33,940 nucleotides of DNA from Actinomycetes bacterium (GTDB lineage Bacteria > Actinomycetota > Acidimicrobiia > Acidimicrobiales > Acidimicrobiaceae): assembly GCA_021850605.1 (NCBI GenBank), contig JAJZLQ010000113.1, positions 1 through 33,940 on the forward strand, in the 5' to 3' direction. The position numbers and the translations under genes were made by a program. Within the stretch, counting starts at the first letter, position 1. Every line of letters begins with the position of its first letter. Below are positions 8,253-16,308 of this stretch, in pieces. The notes below the pieces were generated by a model that was not told where the DNA came from, searched no databases, and worked only from the letters and a program-made list of their open reading frames with translations.

Positions 8253-9215
8253 ATGCGATATGTCGACTTGGGTTCGGCCCGGGCGTCAGTCGTTGGCCTG
8301 GGTACCTGGCAGTTTGGCTCCAGGGAGTGGAACTATGGTGCCCACTATGCCGGCGACACCGCCAAGAGGATTATCGAACGAGCGCTCGAACTGGGCGTCA
8401 ATCTGATCGACACCGCCGAGATGTACGGCTTTGGAGCATCCGAACGGATTATCGGCTCCGTACTCTCCCAGGTCCCAAGTGGTGCAGTCATTGCCACCAA
8501 GTTGGTGCCGTTTTCCTATTCCCCGGCATACGCCGCCTCGCGCTGCGCCAAGAGCAGGGAGCGACTGGGAGTGGAGGCGATCGACCTCTACCAGGTGCAC
8601 TTCCCCAATCCCGCTGATCGGCTCGAGCGTCTGGCCCCAGCGCTGGACGGCCTGGTGGAGCGGGGGATGACGAGGTCGGTGGGCGTCTCCAACTTCTCGG
8701 TCGCCTCCTGGGATCGCCTGGATCGGCTCACCAAGGCGCCAATTGTCTCCAACCAGGTTCACTATTCGCTCGTTGAGCGCCGGCCGGAGGCCGAGCATCT
8801 TCCCTATGCCCTTGCCAACTCCAAGGTGGTGATCGCTTACTCGCCGATCGAGCAGGGCGTGCTCTCGGGGAAGTACGGCCGCTCCAACCGTCCCCGCGAC
8901 ATCCGGCGTATGAACCGCCACTTCGCGCCGGACGCGCTGGAGCGTATGCAGCCGCTGCTGGCGAGTCTGGACCGTGTGGCCAAGGCTCATGATGCCACTT
9001 CGGCCCAAATCGCCCTGGCCTGGGTCGTATCCCACCCCAATGTGGTTGCCATCCCGGGGGCGTCATCGGTCGCTCAGCTGGAATCGAATGCGGCCTCGGC
9101 CGATATCGAGCTCTCTCGCGAGGAACTGGCGGAGTTGGAGGCTGCTTCGGACCTTTATCGGGAGTCGGCGGGCAATCGCGCGTTGCGGGCTCTGCGCACC
9201 CGAATAGGAATTTGA
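8253..9215 (+). CDS. Aldo/keto reductase
   Basis: The 320-residue (alpha/beta)8 NADPH-dependent reductase has the complete catalytic tetrad: Asp53 (NLIDTAE), Tyr58 (EMYG), Lys83 (ATKL) and His116 (YQVHFPNP). Other family marks are GLGTWQFG near the N-terminus, SVGVSNFS, and the cofactor-binding end AIPGASSVAQLESNAAS. It most resembles the AKR branch that includes potassium-channel beta subunits and YajO/Tas-like proteins, which reduce small aldehydes and ketones. The substrate cannot be predicted. It follows the SDR gene by 64 bp with its own -10 element, so the two may be separate units. The length is normal and nothing is missing. Confidence 0.88.
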   Translation: MRYVDLGSARASVVGLGTWQFGSREWNYGAHYAGDTAKRIIERALELGVNLIDTAEMYGFGASERIIGSVLSQVPSGAVIATKLVPFSYSPAYAASRCAKSRERLGVEAIDLYQVHFPNPADRLERLAPALDGLVERGMTRSVGVSNFSVASWDRLDRLTKAPIVSNQVHYSLVERRPEAEHLPYALANSKVVIAYSPIEQGVLSGKYGRSNRPRDIRRMNRHFAPDALERMQPLLASLDRVAKAHDATSAQIALAWVVSHPNVVAIPGASSVAQLESNAASADIELSREELAELEAASDLYRESAGNRALRALRTRIGI

Positions 9216-9278
9216 AGGAGCCCCCGAGCGGTTAATGCTTGGGCGCCGGACGCCGGTGCAGCCGGACGTGAAGAGCCC

Positions 9279-9386
9279 ATGGCAATCGGCGCCGGCTTTG
9301 CCGGCTTCCCGAGCGGAAAGACGACGATGATTCAATTGAGCTGGCCTGCCAAGGAGATGGTGCGCGGCGGCCCTTCGTGCAGATGA
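9279..9386 (+). CDS. Possible 35-residue upstream ORF coupled to the ABC exporter
   Basis: From ATG 9279 a 35-codon frame ends in TGA at 9384-9386, overlapping the exporter ATG at 9383 as ATGA. Such overlaps often mark translational coupling, and the exporter has no well-spaced Shine-Dalgarno sequence of its own. The peptide MAIGAGFAGFPSGKTTM resembles no family known to me. The GC-rich inverted repeat GCCGGC-TTT-GCCGGC (9291-9305) lies inside it. This is weakly supported: it could be chance in a 167-bp gap that otherwise shows nothing clear. Confidence 0.2.
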   Translation: MAIGAGFAGFPSGKTTMIQLSWPAKEMVRGGPSCR

Positions 9387-12300
9387 GCGCGCCCAACCCG
9401 GCACCTTCCAAACCCGGATGGGTGCGCCGGCTTGGCGCTGTGGTTCTGGCCAAGCGCCTGTCGGTGGTGCTCGCAACGGCCACCGCCGTCGTGGGCATGC
9501 TCACCGGAGTGGCGGTGCCGCTGGTCGAGCGGGACATCATCGACCGGGTCATGGTTGCGCACAAGGCGACGGCGGGCCCCTATGTCGCAGTGATCGTGGC
9601 CATTGCCCTGGCCAGCTTCGGCCTCTCCTTCCTGCGCCGCTACTTCGGAGGCCGCCTGGCCTTCGACGTGCAGCATGATCTGCGCGAGCGGATCTTCAGT
9701 CACCTCCAGCGCCTCGACTTCGCGCGCCATGACGAGCTGCAGACCGGTCAGCTGGTCTCCCGGGCCAACGCGGATATCGGTCTGGTGCAGGGGCTCCTCT
9801 CCTTCCTCCCGCTCATGGTGGGCAACCTGGTGATGATGGCCGTTTCGCTGGTGGTGATGTACATCCTCTCGCCGGCGCTCGCGCTGGTGGAGACCCTGGC
9901 ACTGCCGCTGCTAGCGATTGTCTCGATTTCGCTGCGGTCCCGGGTCTTCCCCGCCAGCTACGACGCCCAGCAGAAAGAGGGCGAGGTCGTCACCGTTGCC
10001 GAGGAGTCCATCGCCGGAGTCCGGGTGGTGAAGGGCTTTGGACGCGAGGGGGCGCAGATCCATAGGCTTGCCTCCGCGGCGCTCGACCTGTTCCAGGCGC
10101 GGGTGCGCCTCATCAAACTGCAGGCGGGCCTGAGCTCCACCCTTTCGGCCATCCCCGGGATCGTCCAGGCACTGGTTCTGCTGATCGGCGGCTATCTCGC
10201 CCTGCACGGGCATCTGACCATCGGAACCTTCCTGGTCTTCTTCTCCTACATAACCCAGATGCAGGCCCCGATCCGCCAGCTCAGCACGCTGATCGCCTTC
10301 TCCCAGCAGGCGCGTGCTGGTGCGGAGCGCATATTCGAGCTTTTGGACGCCAACCCGCTGGTTACCGATCCCGCCGACCCTCTCACCTCCTTCCCCTCCG
10401 GTGACGTGGTCTTCTCCCGCGTGGATTTTGCCTATCAGCCCGCCAGGAAGGTGCTGGACCGCCTCGACCTGGTGGTCGAAGCGGGCAGGGTGACCGCGGT
10501 GGTGGGCAGGTCAGGTTCGGGCAAGTCGACACTGGCGTTACTGCTTCCCCGCTTCTACGACGTGAGTGGCGGTGCGGTGAGCATCGGGGGAGTCGACATA
10601 CGCCGGCTGAAGCTCGCCGACCTGCGCAAGAGGATCGGAGTGGTCTTCGAGGAGAGCTTCCTCTTCTCCGACACGATCGCCGCCAACATCGCCTACGGTC
10701 GGCCCGGCGCGAGCCGGGAGGAGATCGAGCGTGCGGCGGAAATGGCCGGTGCGAAGGGCTTCATCGAAGCCCTCCCCGAGGGATTCGAGACGACGGTAGG
10801 GGAGGCCGGCATCACCCTGTCCGGTGGCCAGCGCCAGCGTGTCGCTCTGGCCAGGGCGCTTGTATCCGAGCCGGAGATCCTGGTACTCGACGACGCCACC
10901 TCGGCGGTCGACGCGGTCACCGAGTCGGCCATTCACGCATCGATAAAGCGCTTCGCGCGCGACCGGACTGTCCTGCTGATCGCCCACCGCCGCTCCACGC
11001 TTGAGTTGGCCGATACGATCGTTGTGCTCGAGGGCGGCAAGGTGGTCGCCCAGGGGACCCAGGAGGAGCTGGCCGAGACCAGCCCGGTCTTCAGGGCGCT
11101 GATGGACAGCGAGGGGGACGCCTTGGCCGAGGAGGCCGACGGCCTGGATGCGATCCCGGCCGCACCCGCCCGCGTCCATTCCATCGCTCCGGCTCAGATG
11201 GCCATGGTCAGTCTCGGAGGTGGAGGTGGAGGAAGAGGCGGCCCGATGGGTGCCGCACTGTCCGCCACCCCCAAGCTGCTCGCGGCGCTCGAGCGCCTGC
11301 CCGAGGAGTCCCGCCTGCCCCAGGTGGACGAGGCTGCGGTGACCGCACCAGCCACCTCCTTCTCTTTCGCCCGCTTCCTCAGGCCCTTCCGCCGAGGGCT
11401 ACTGCTGGGCCTGGCGCTGCTGACGGCCGATACCGTGCTCTCCTTGGCGGGACCCTCGCTAGTGCGCATCGGGATCGACCGCGGGGTCGGCGCCAAGGCG
11501 TCGGCGGTGATCGTGCTCGCCTCGGCGGCTTATCTCGCTGTGGCCCTGGTGGACTGGCTGGTGGTGTGGGCGCAGTCCAGGGTGACCGGTATCACCGCCG
11601 AGCGCGCCCTCTACGCAATGCGCCTGCGCATCTTCTCCCACCTGGCCCGGCTGGGCATGGACTACTACGAGAGCGAGATGAGCGGCCGTATCCTCACCCG
11701 GATGACGACCGATCCGGACGCGCTTTCCAACCTGCTTCAGACGGGGATCACCAACGCCTTGGTCAACGTCCTCAGCTTCGTGGGTGTGGCGGGGGTGATG
11801 CTGGTCGCCAACGCCAAGCTGACGCTTGCCGCCCTGTGGGTGCTGATCCCGCTCGCCGTTGCAACCGTCTGGTTCCAGCGCAGCTCCCAGCGTGCCTATC
11901 GCGTGGCTCGCGAGCGGGTGGCGGCGGTGAATGCCAACCTTGCCGAGGGTCTGTCCGGTGTGCGCGTCACCCAGGCCTTCAGGCGGGAGAGCCGCAACAA
12001 CCAGAGGTTCTCCGCGCTGAGCCGCGGCTATCGCGACGCTCGGGTTCGCGCCCAGCGCCTGGTGGCCATCTACTTTCCCTTCGTGCTCTTCCTCTCGGAC
12101 GTAGCCTCGGCCTCCGTGCTGGGTGTGGGCGCAAGCCTGGTGGCGCGCCACCGGATCGCTGTAGGCGCGGTGATAGCGTTCACGCTCTACATCGATCAGC
12201 TTTTCTCGCCGATTCAGCAGCTCTCCCAGACCTTCGACCAGTGGCAGCAGGCTCAGGTGGCCATCAGCCAGGTGGGGAAATTGATGCGCACCCCGGTGAG

Positions 12301-13087
12301 TACACCCCAGGACGAGGCACCGGTGGATCCCGGCAGGATCACCGGCAGGATTCGCTTCCAAGGGGTCTCCTTCGGGTATGCGCCCGGCGCCCCCTTGGCC
12401 CTGGACGGTTTCGACTTCGAGTTCCACCCCGGCGAATCCGTCGCCCTGGTGGGTGAGACCGGCGCAGGCAAGACCACGGTTGTCAAGCTGCTGGCCCGGT
12501 TCTACGACCCCACTGCCGGGGTGGTCCTGGTGGACGGGGTGGACCTCCGGCGCTTGGACCTGGAGGCTTATCGTCGCCAGATCGCCTACGTCCCCCAGGA
12601 GCCCTTCCTCTTTTCGGCCAGCGTCGCCGAGAACATCGCCTTCTCCGTCGACAACGCCACCCCGGCCGAGATCGAGGCTGCCGCCCGCGCGGTCGGTGCG
12701 CACGACTTTATCTCCAGGCTGCCTGGGGGGTACGGCTACCAGGTGAGCGAGAGAGGCAGGGCGCTCTCGGCGGGCCAGCGCCAGCTCATCGCACTGGCGC
12801 GCGCCTACCTTGCGTCACCCGCCCTCTTGCTTCTGGATGAGGCGACGGCCAATCTCGACCTGGCCACCGAGCGCAAGGTGGCCGATGCCATGCGGGTGGT
12901 GGCCGGAGGGCGCACCTCGGTCATGGTCGCGCACCGACTGCCCAGCGCGGCCATGGCAGATCGCATCGTGGTTATGCGTGACGGAGGAATCATCGAGGTG
13001 GGCTCTCACGAGGAGCTGCTCGAGGCAGGCGGGATGTACGCCAGGATGTGGGGTAGCTTCGGCACGGCAGCCTCCTCGGTCGCCTGA
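9383..13087 (+). CDS. Fused full-length ABC exporter (TMD-NBD-TMD-NBD)
   Basis: This protein of about 1234 residues holds two complete half-transporters. TMD1 spans roughly residues 20-320. NBD1 has Walker A GRSGSGKST (near 377), LSGGQ (near 481) and Walker B ILVLDDATSAVD. A Gly-rich linker (SLGGGGGGRGG) precedes TMD2 (about 670-960). NBD2 has GETGAGKTT (near 1026), LSAGQ (near 1130) and LLLLDEATANLD. It belongs to the lipid/multidrug exporter class, like mycobacterial Rv0194-type fused pumps. The two ATP sites differ. The site built on NBD1 has Asp for the catalytic Glu, Glu for the Q-loop Gln (VFEESFLF) and LSAGQ from NBD2, so it is probably non-hydrolytic. The other site is canonical. The start could also be GTG at 9377. 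Substrate unknown. Confidence 0.92.
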   Translation: MSAPNPAPSKPGWVRRLGAVVLAKRLSVVLATATAVVGMLTGVAVPLVERDIIDRVMVAHKATAGPYVAVIVAIALASFGLSFLRRYFGGRLAFDVQHDLRERIFSHLQRLDFARHDELQTGQLVSRANADIGLVQGLLSFLPLMVGNLVMMAVSLVVMYILSPALALVETLALPLLAIVSISLRSRVFPASYDAQQKEGEVVTVAEESIAGVRVVKGFGREGAQIHRLASAALDLFQARVRLIKLQAGLSSTLSAIPGIVQALVLLIGGYLALHGHLTIGTFLVFFSYITQMQAPIRQLSTLIAFSQQARAGAERIFELLDANPLVTDPADPLTSFPSGDVVFSRVDFAYQPARKVLDRLDLVVEAGRVTAVVGRSGSGKSTLALLLPRFYDVSGGAVSIGGVDIRRLKLADLRKRIGVVFEESFLFSDTIAANIAYGRPGASREEIERAAEMAGAKGFIEALPEGFETTVGEAGITLSGGQRQRVALARALVSEPEILVLDDATSAVDAVTESAIHASIKRFARDRTVLLIAHRRSTLELADTIVVLEGGKVVAQGTQEELAETSPVFRALMDSEGDALAEEADGLDAIPAAPARVHSIAPAQMAMVSLGGGGGGRGGPMGAALSATPKLLAALERLPEESRLPQVDEAAVTAPATSFSFARFLRPFRRGLLLGLALLTADTVLSLAGPSLVRIGIDRGVGAKASAVIVLASAAYLAVALVDWLVVWAQSRVTGITAERALYAMRLRIFSHLARLGMDYYESEMSGRILTRMTTDPDALSNLLQTGITNALVNVLSFVGVAGVMLVANAKLTLAALWVLIPLAVATVWFQRSSQRAYRVARERVAAVNANLAEGLSGVRVTQAFRRESRNNQRFSALSRGYRDARVRAQRLVAIYFPFVLFLSDVASASVLGVGASLVARHRIAVGAVIAFTLYIDQLFSPIQQLSQTFDQWQQAQVAISQVGKLMRTPVSTPQDEAPVDPGRITGRIRFQGVSFGYAPGAPLALDGFDFEFHPGESVALVGETGAGKTTVVKLLARFYDPTAGVVLVDGVDLRRLDLEAYRRQIAYVPQEPFLFSASVAENIAFSVDNATPAEIEAAARAVGAHDFISRLPGGYGYQVSERGRALSAGQRQLIALARAYLASPALLLLDEATANLDLATERKVADAMRVVAGGRTSVMVAHRLPSAAMADRIVVMRDGGIIEVGSHEELLEAGGMYARMWGSFGTAASSVA

Positions 13088-13103
13088 GCGCGCAGGAGGA
13101 ATT

Positions 13104-13156
13104 GTGGAACCAGCTTCGGGTTTACTACCTTTTGTTTGACGGCCTGTGCGGCCGTC
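13104..13156 (+). promoter_or_regulatory. Possible leader ORF and hairpin ahead of the OsmC-like gene
   Basis: AGGAGGA (13094-13100) is the strongest Shine-Dalgarno sequence in this part, and it precedes GTG 13104, which opens only an 11-codon frame (VEPASGLLPFV) ending TGA at 13137-13139. The frame uses the rare Leu codons TTA and CTA back to back. A perfect 7-bp hairpin, GACGGCC-TGTGC-GGCCGTC (13138-13156), begins at the stop codon. The arrangement resembles a leader peptide with an attenuator-like stem, 43 bp before osmC. No poly-T tract follows, so transcription termination is not shown. Confidence 0.3.
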
Positions 13157-13198
13157 GGGTGACGCCCGTGTCAACAGGGTGGCGAGATAGGAGCTGAG

Positions 13199-13657
13199 AT
13201 GGCGACTGAGGAGCAGTCAGAGCCGATGAGCTTCGAGGTGAACCTCGAGCTACTGGATGGCTATCGTTTCGCGGTCAGCTTCGAGCCCGAGGGGGAGCCC
13301 GAGCTATTCATGGACGAGCCGGTGCCCCTAGGTGAGGGGAACGGCCCCAATGCCTCCCGGGTCCTTGCATCCGCGGTCGCCAACTGCCTCTCGGCCAGCC
13401 TCCTCTTCTGCCTGCGCAAGTCGAGGGTGGACGTCAAGAGCCTGAAGACCACGGCCACCGTGACCATGACCAGGAACGAGAAGGGCCGCCTCAGGGTGGG
13501 CTCGATCGCGGTGGCCATCGATCCCGAACTGGAAGGCGACATCTCCCGACTTGGCCGTTGCCTGGATCTCTTCGAGGACTTCTGCGTGGTGACCGAAAGC
13601 GTGCGCAACGGCCTGCCTATCTCAGTGGAGGTTCGCCAGCCCACCGCCGGGGACTAA
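13199..13657 (+). CDS. OsmC/Ohr-family thiol peroxidase-like protein
   Basis: The 152-residue OsmC-fold protein has both expected cysteines: Cys63 in NASRVLASAVANCLSAS and Cys129 in FEDFCVVTESVRNGLPISVEV. In the family these two form the peroxidatic and resolving pair that reduces organic hydroperoxides or acts on reactive sulfur. The N-terminal strands (FEVNLELLDGYRFAVSFE) and the central helix are intact. It falls in the broad OsmC group and not clearly in Ohr. TAGGAG precedes the ATG. It lies 111 bp after the exporter on the same strand, and the gap holds the possible leader ORF and hairpin. Mca, later in the window, belongs to the same thiol-stress theme. Confidence 0.8.
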   Translation: MATEEQSEPMSFEVNLELLDGYRFAVSFEPEGEPELFMDEPVPLGEGNGPNASRVLASAVANCLSASLLFCLRKSRVDVKSLKTTATVTMTRNEKGRLRVGSIAVAIDPELEGDISRLGRCLDLFEDFCVVTESVRNGLPISVEVRQPTAGD

Positions 13658-13692
13658 GACTCGACATCTTTGCCGTCCTGGGGTTGGCCGAA

Positions 13693-13847
13693 AGGTGGAC
13701 CCACCTCCCGCGGAGTCAAGGAGCCCAATCCGAGCCGAGGACCTGCCGTGTCACGCGGCCCGGGCGTGCCGGCACGCTGCATGAGGCCCTCGGCTTGGTC
13801 GGAGACCGGTTTCGGCCTGGCCGGTTCCGGGGAAACCCGGGCCGGCC
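13693..13847 (+). other. Structured stretch between the OsmC-like gene and imuA' (candidate RNA element)
   Basis: This GC-rich gap of about 280 bp lacks a credible ORF but can fold. Elements: AGGTG-GACC-CACCT (13693-13706); a long-range 11-bp pairing of 13730-13740 with 13788-13798 (one G-U) that encloses GCGTG-CCGG-CACGC (13764-13777); and a two-part hairpin at 13819-13847 whose inner stem is CCGGG-GAAA-CCCGG with a GNRA-type tetraloop and whose outer arms are GGCCGG and CCGGCC. The last hairpin is followed by GTTTCCC and may simply be a terminator for the upstream gene. The LexA box follows at 13909. Stems form easily by chance at this GC content. Confidence 0.35.
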
Positions 13848-13908
13848 GTTTCCCTTCGCCCTGACCTTCCGATGGACCCCGGCCCTTTTGCGCGCCGGAT
13901 CTAGGTGA

Positions 13909-13930
13909 TCGAACATATGTTCGATATAAT
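13909..13930 (+). promoter_or_regulatory. LexA operator and -10 element of the imuA'-imuB promoter
   Basis: TCGAACATATGTTCGA (13909-13924) is a perfect palindrome matching the actinobacterial SOS box GAAC-N4-GTTC. It directly abuts a consensus -10 TATAAT (13925-13930). Six bases later comes the ATG at 13937, so the mRNA should be leaderless. LexA bound here would cover the core promoter. No good -35 is visible (AGGTGA at the matching place). Confidence 0.92.
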
Positions 13931-13936
13931 TAGCCC

Positions 13937-14551
13937 ATGGGGAATTTGGCCCTCGCCGATCTCAGATCCATCACAGCCCCCCAGGCCCTTGCGGCCGGCC
14001 AGACCATGGAGGTTTCCTCCTGGTTGGAGCCGCTCTTTCCCGGCTCCTATCTGCGCCGGGGGTCGGTGGGGCTTATCGGGGGCATGCCCGGCAGCGGGGC
14101 GACGACGCTGCTTTTCTCCCTGCTCTCCCTGCCGACCTCCAAGGGCAGCTGGGCCGCCGTCGTGGGGCTCGAGCACCTCGGCTATGCGGCAGCAGCCGGC
14201 CTGGGGGTGGATCTGGGCAGGGTGGTTACGGTCCAGTGCCCGGCGCAGGAGGCCGCCGGCGTCGCCTCGGTCATGCTGGACGGCTTCGACCTGGTGGTCA
14301 TGGGGCCCCTGCGGGATGCGGTCCGTGCGCGCCGCCTGGTTGAGAAGACCAGGCGGGAGCGGTCCGTGCTGATCGTCTTCTCCCGCTCCGGCCGCCCGGC
14401 CTGGCCGGAGCGGAGCGACTTCTCGCTCTTTGCCGGAGGCTCGCTCTGGACCTCCGAGCCGCTGGATCCGCTTGGCTCCCGCAGCGTGGTGGTGGAGGTG
14501 GGTGCGAGCAAGAGGGCGCCGGGGCATACCGCACGCCTGGTGGCGCCATGA
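13937..14551 (+). CDS. imuA': ImuA' (RecA-like mutasome accessory protein)
   Basis: The 204-residue protein with a RecA-like core sits directly upstream of imuB under a LexA box, the standard actinobacterial place for ImuA'. In mycobacteria ImuA' works with ImuB and DnaE2 in damage-induced mutagenesis. The P-loop region reads GGMPGSGATTLL. Gly49 to Thr56 has the Walker A shape, but Ala55 replaces the essential Lys, so ATP binding is probably weak or lost. The following strands (VGLEHLG, FDLVVMGPL, SVLIVFSRSG) follow the RecA core order. The stop overlaps the imuB start (ATGA, 14548-14551), which means tight co-translation. Assignment rests on context and fold pattern, since the family diverges quickly. 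Confidence 0.82.
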   Translation: MGNLALADLRSITAPQALAAGQTMEVSSWLEPLFPGSYLRRGSVGLIGGMPGSGATTLLFSLLSLPTSKGSWAAVVGLEHLGYAAAAGLGVDLGRVVTVQCPAQEAAGVASVMLDGFDLVVMGPLRDAVRARRLVEKTRRERSVLIVFSRSGRPAWPERSDFSLFAGGSLWTSEPLDPLGSRSVVVEVGASKRAPGHTARLVAP

Positions 14552-16236
14552 GTGGGCGCCGGCGCAACGCCCGAGGGCAGGGAGAACTTTTCGCTCCCGC
14601 CCCCTCTCCGCGCACCCTGGTCCTCTTCGCTCCGGCCTGGCCCTTCATCGCCAGGGGGATCCCTCCCGAGGCGCAGGCCGCGGTGGTCGGCCGGGGCAGG
14701 GTGGTGACCGCCACGGTGGCGGCCACCCGAGCGGGGGTGGCGACGGGGGAGCGGGTTCCCGCCGCCTTGCAGAAGTCCTCCGGCCTGGGCCTGATCGAGG
14801 AGGACCCGGAGATCGAGGGCAGGGCCTTTGAGAAGGTGGCCGCGTTGCTGGAGACCTTCTGTCCCGAGGTGGAGGTCTTCGCCGGCGGCGGTTGCGCCTT
14901 CGAGGTCCGCGGCCCTGCCGCCTACTTCGGTGGCGAGGAGAGTCTGCTCGCCAAAGTCATCGCCGCCCTGGACGCCCTCGAGCTGGAGGGGGAGGCCCAC
15001 CTGCACGACTGGAGGCCGGCCTTGCCCTCCCGGCCCGGTCTGGTCGGTGTGCGTGCCGAAGGGCTTTCGGGCCGCTGGTACTCCCTGGGGGTGGCCGACG
15101 GGCTGTTCGCGGCCAAGGCGGCATCCCGCTACGGGGTGGCCGTCGCCCCCGGGGCATCCAGGGAGTTTCTGGCCGGCTTCCCTATCGGTGTTTTCGGGAG
15201 AGGGGAGGAGGTTGCCACCCTTGCCGACGCCGGGATAAAGCGCGTCGGCGACCTGGCCGCCCTGCCGCGCAGGCTGCTGGCCGAGCGTTTCGGTGTCTTC
15301 GGGGTCAATGCCTTCGACCTGGCCATGGGGGTGGACCCCAGACGCCTGTCCGCACGGGAGGCCCGTGAGGAGTCGAGCGCAGCCATTGAGTTCGACCCCC
15401 CGGCCTACCTGGCCGAGAGCATCGTCTTTTCCATGCGGGCCGGAGCCGTGGATCTCTTCTCCTCCTTGGAACGGAGGGGCGAGTACCCACTCTCGGTGCG
15501 CATCTCCTTCGAGACCGAGAACGCCGAGTCGATCTCGCGCGTCTGGTCGAGCAACGTACCGATCTCGCTCCCGTTCCTGGTCTCCTGGGCGCGGTGGCAG
15601 CTGGACGCTTGGACCACACACACCCCGGGGCCGGGCCGCGAGCCGCCTTCGGCAGGAGTGATCCGCTGCGACGTGGTGGTGCTGCAGTCGACCAACTCCC
15701 CCTCGGAGCAGCTCGACTTCTACTCGCTGCCCTCCCGGCCAGGTGAGAGGGTGATGCGCTCCGTGGAGCGTGTCCGGGCCAGGCTGGGCCCGGATTCGGT
15801 ACGGGTGCCCCGCGCCGCCGAGGGCAGGTCTCCGCGTGACCAGTTCCGGCTTGCTTCCTGGAGGATGGACCTTTTCTCCTCCTCCCCTCCCCGGCTCAGC
15901 GAGGCCCCCTGGCCTGGAAGGATGGGCGGTGAGGCCCCCGCTCAGGTATTCGACCCGCCGCTGGCGGCCGCCCTGCTCGACGGGAACGGCTCCTCGCTGG
16001 CGGTCTCGCCCTCGGGCCGCTTGTCGGCCGAGCCGGCCTCGCTGGAAGTGCCGGGCGTCTTCGAACCCGCCCGGCGGGTGGCTTCCTTCGTCGGCCCCTG
16101 GCCGATGACGGAGAGGTGGTGGGACCCGGCGCGCAGCCGCCGTCTGGCCCGCCTTCAGCTCCGGCTGGACGGCGGAGTGATGGTCCTGGTGCTGGTCGAG
16201 ACATCCCGCTGGCACCTGGAGGCGGTCTACGACTGA
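14548..16236 (+). CDS. imuB: ImuB, catalytically inactive Y-family polymerase homologue
   Basis: The 562-residue Y-family-like protein acts as the hub that links DnaE2 and ImuA' to the sliding clamp. The position that in Pol IV holds the metal-binding Asp motif reads LVLFAPAWPF (about 25-34) with no acidic residue, and the SLDEA-type motif is replaced by FEVRGPAAYFGG, so no polymerase activity is expected. HhH-like LADAGIKRVGDLAALPRRLLAERFG follows. The C-terminus GPWPMTERWWDP...VETSRWHLEAVYD is typical of ImuB. Two stretches resemble clamp-binding pentapeptides: QGELF at residues 11-15 and RMDLF at about 439-443, the latter in the place where mycobacterial ImuB carries its QLPLW motif. Confidence 0.93.
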   Translation: MSGRRRNARGQGELFAPAPSPRTLVLFAPAWPFIARGIPPEAQAAVVGRGRVVTATVAATRAGVATGERVPAALQKSSGLGLIEEDPEIEGRAFEKVAALLETFCPEVEVFAGGGCAFEVRGPAAYFGGEESLLAKVIAALDALELEGEAHLHDWRPALPSRPGLVGVRAEGLSGRWYSLGVADGLFAAKAASRYGVAVAPGASREFLAGFPIGVFGRGEEVATLADAGIKRVGDLAALPRRLLAERFGVFGVNAFDLAMGVDPRRLSAREAREESSAAIEFDPPAYLAESIVFSMRAGAVDLFSSLERRGEYPLSVRISFETENAESISRVWSSNVPISLPFLVSWARWQLDAWTTHTPGPGREPPSAGVIRCDVVVLQSTNSPSEQLDFYSLPSRPGERVMRSVERVRARLGPDSVRVPRAAEGRSPRDQFRLASWRMDLFSSSPPRLSEAPWPGRMGGEAPAQVFDPPLAAALLDGNGSSLAVSPSGRLSAEPASLEVPGVFEPARRVASFVGPWPMTERWWDPARSRRLARLQLRLDGGVMVLVLVETSRWHLEAVYD

Positions 16237-16308
16237 GTAGGCGACTGGGAGCCCGCGCGCCTCTGCGGGTAAGCTCGCGTCCAAACCGACGGGCCGAGGA
16301 GGTGGGAG

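Noticed and set aside
9291-9330. Walker A-like GFPSGKTT in the short ORF before the exporter
   Set aside because: A 35-residue peptide cannot form a P-loop fold. The match is best explained by chance in a GC-rich frame.
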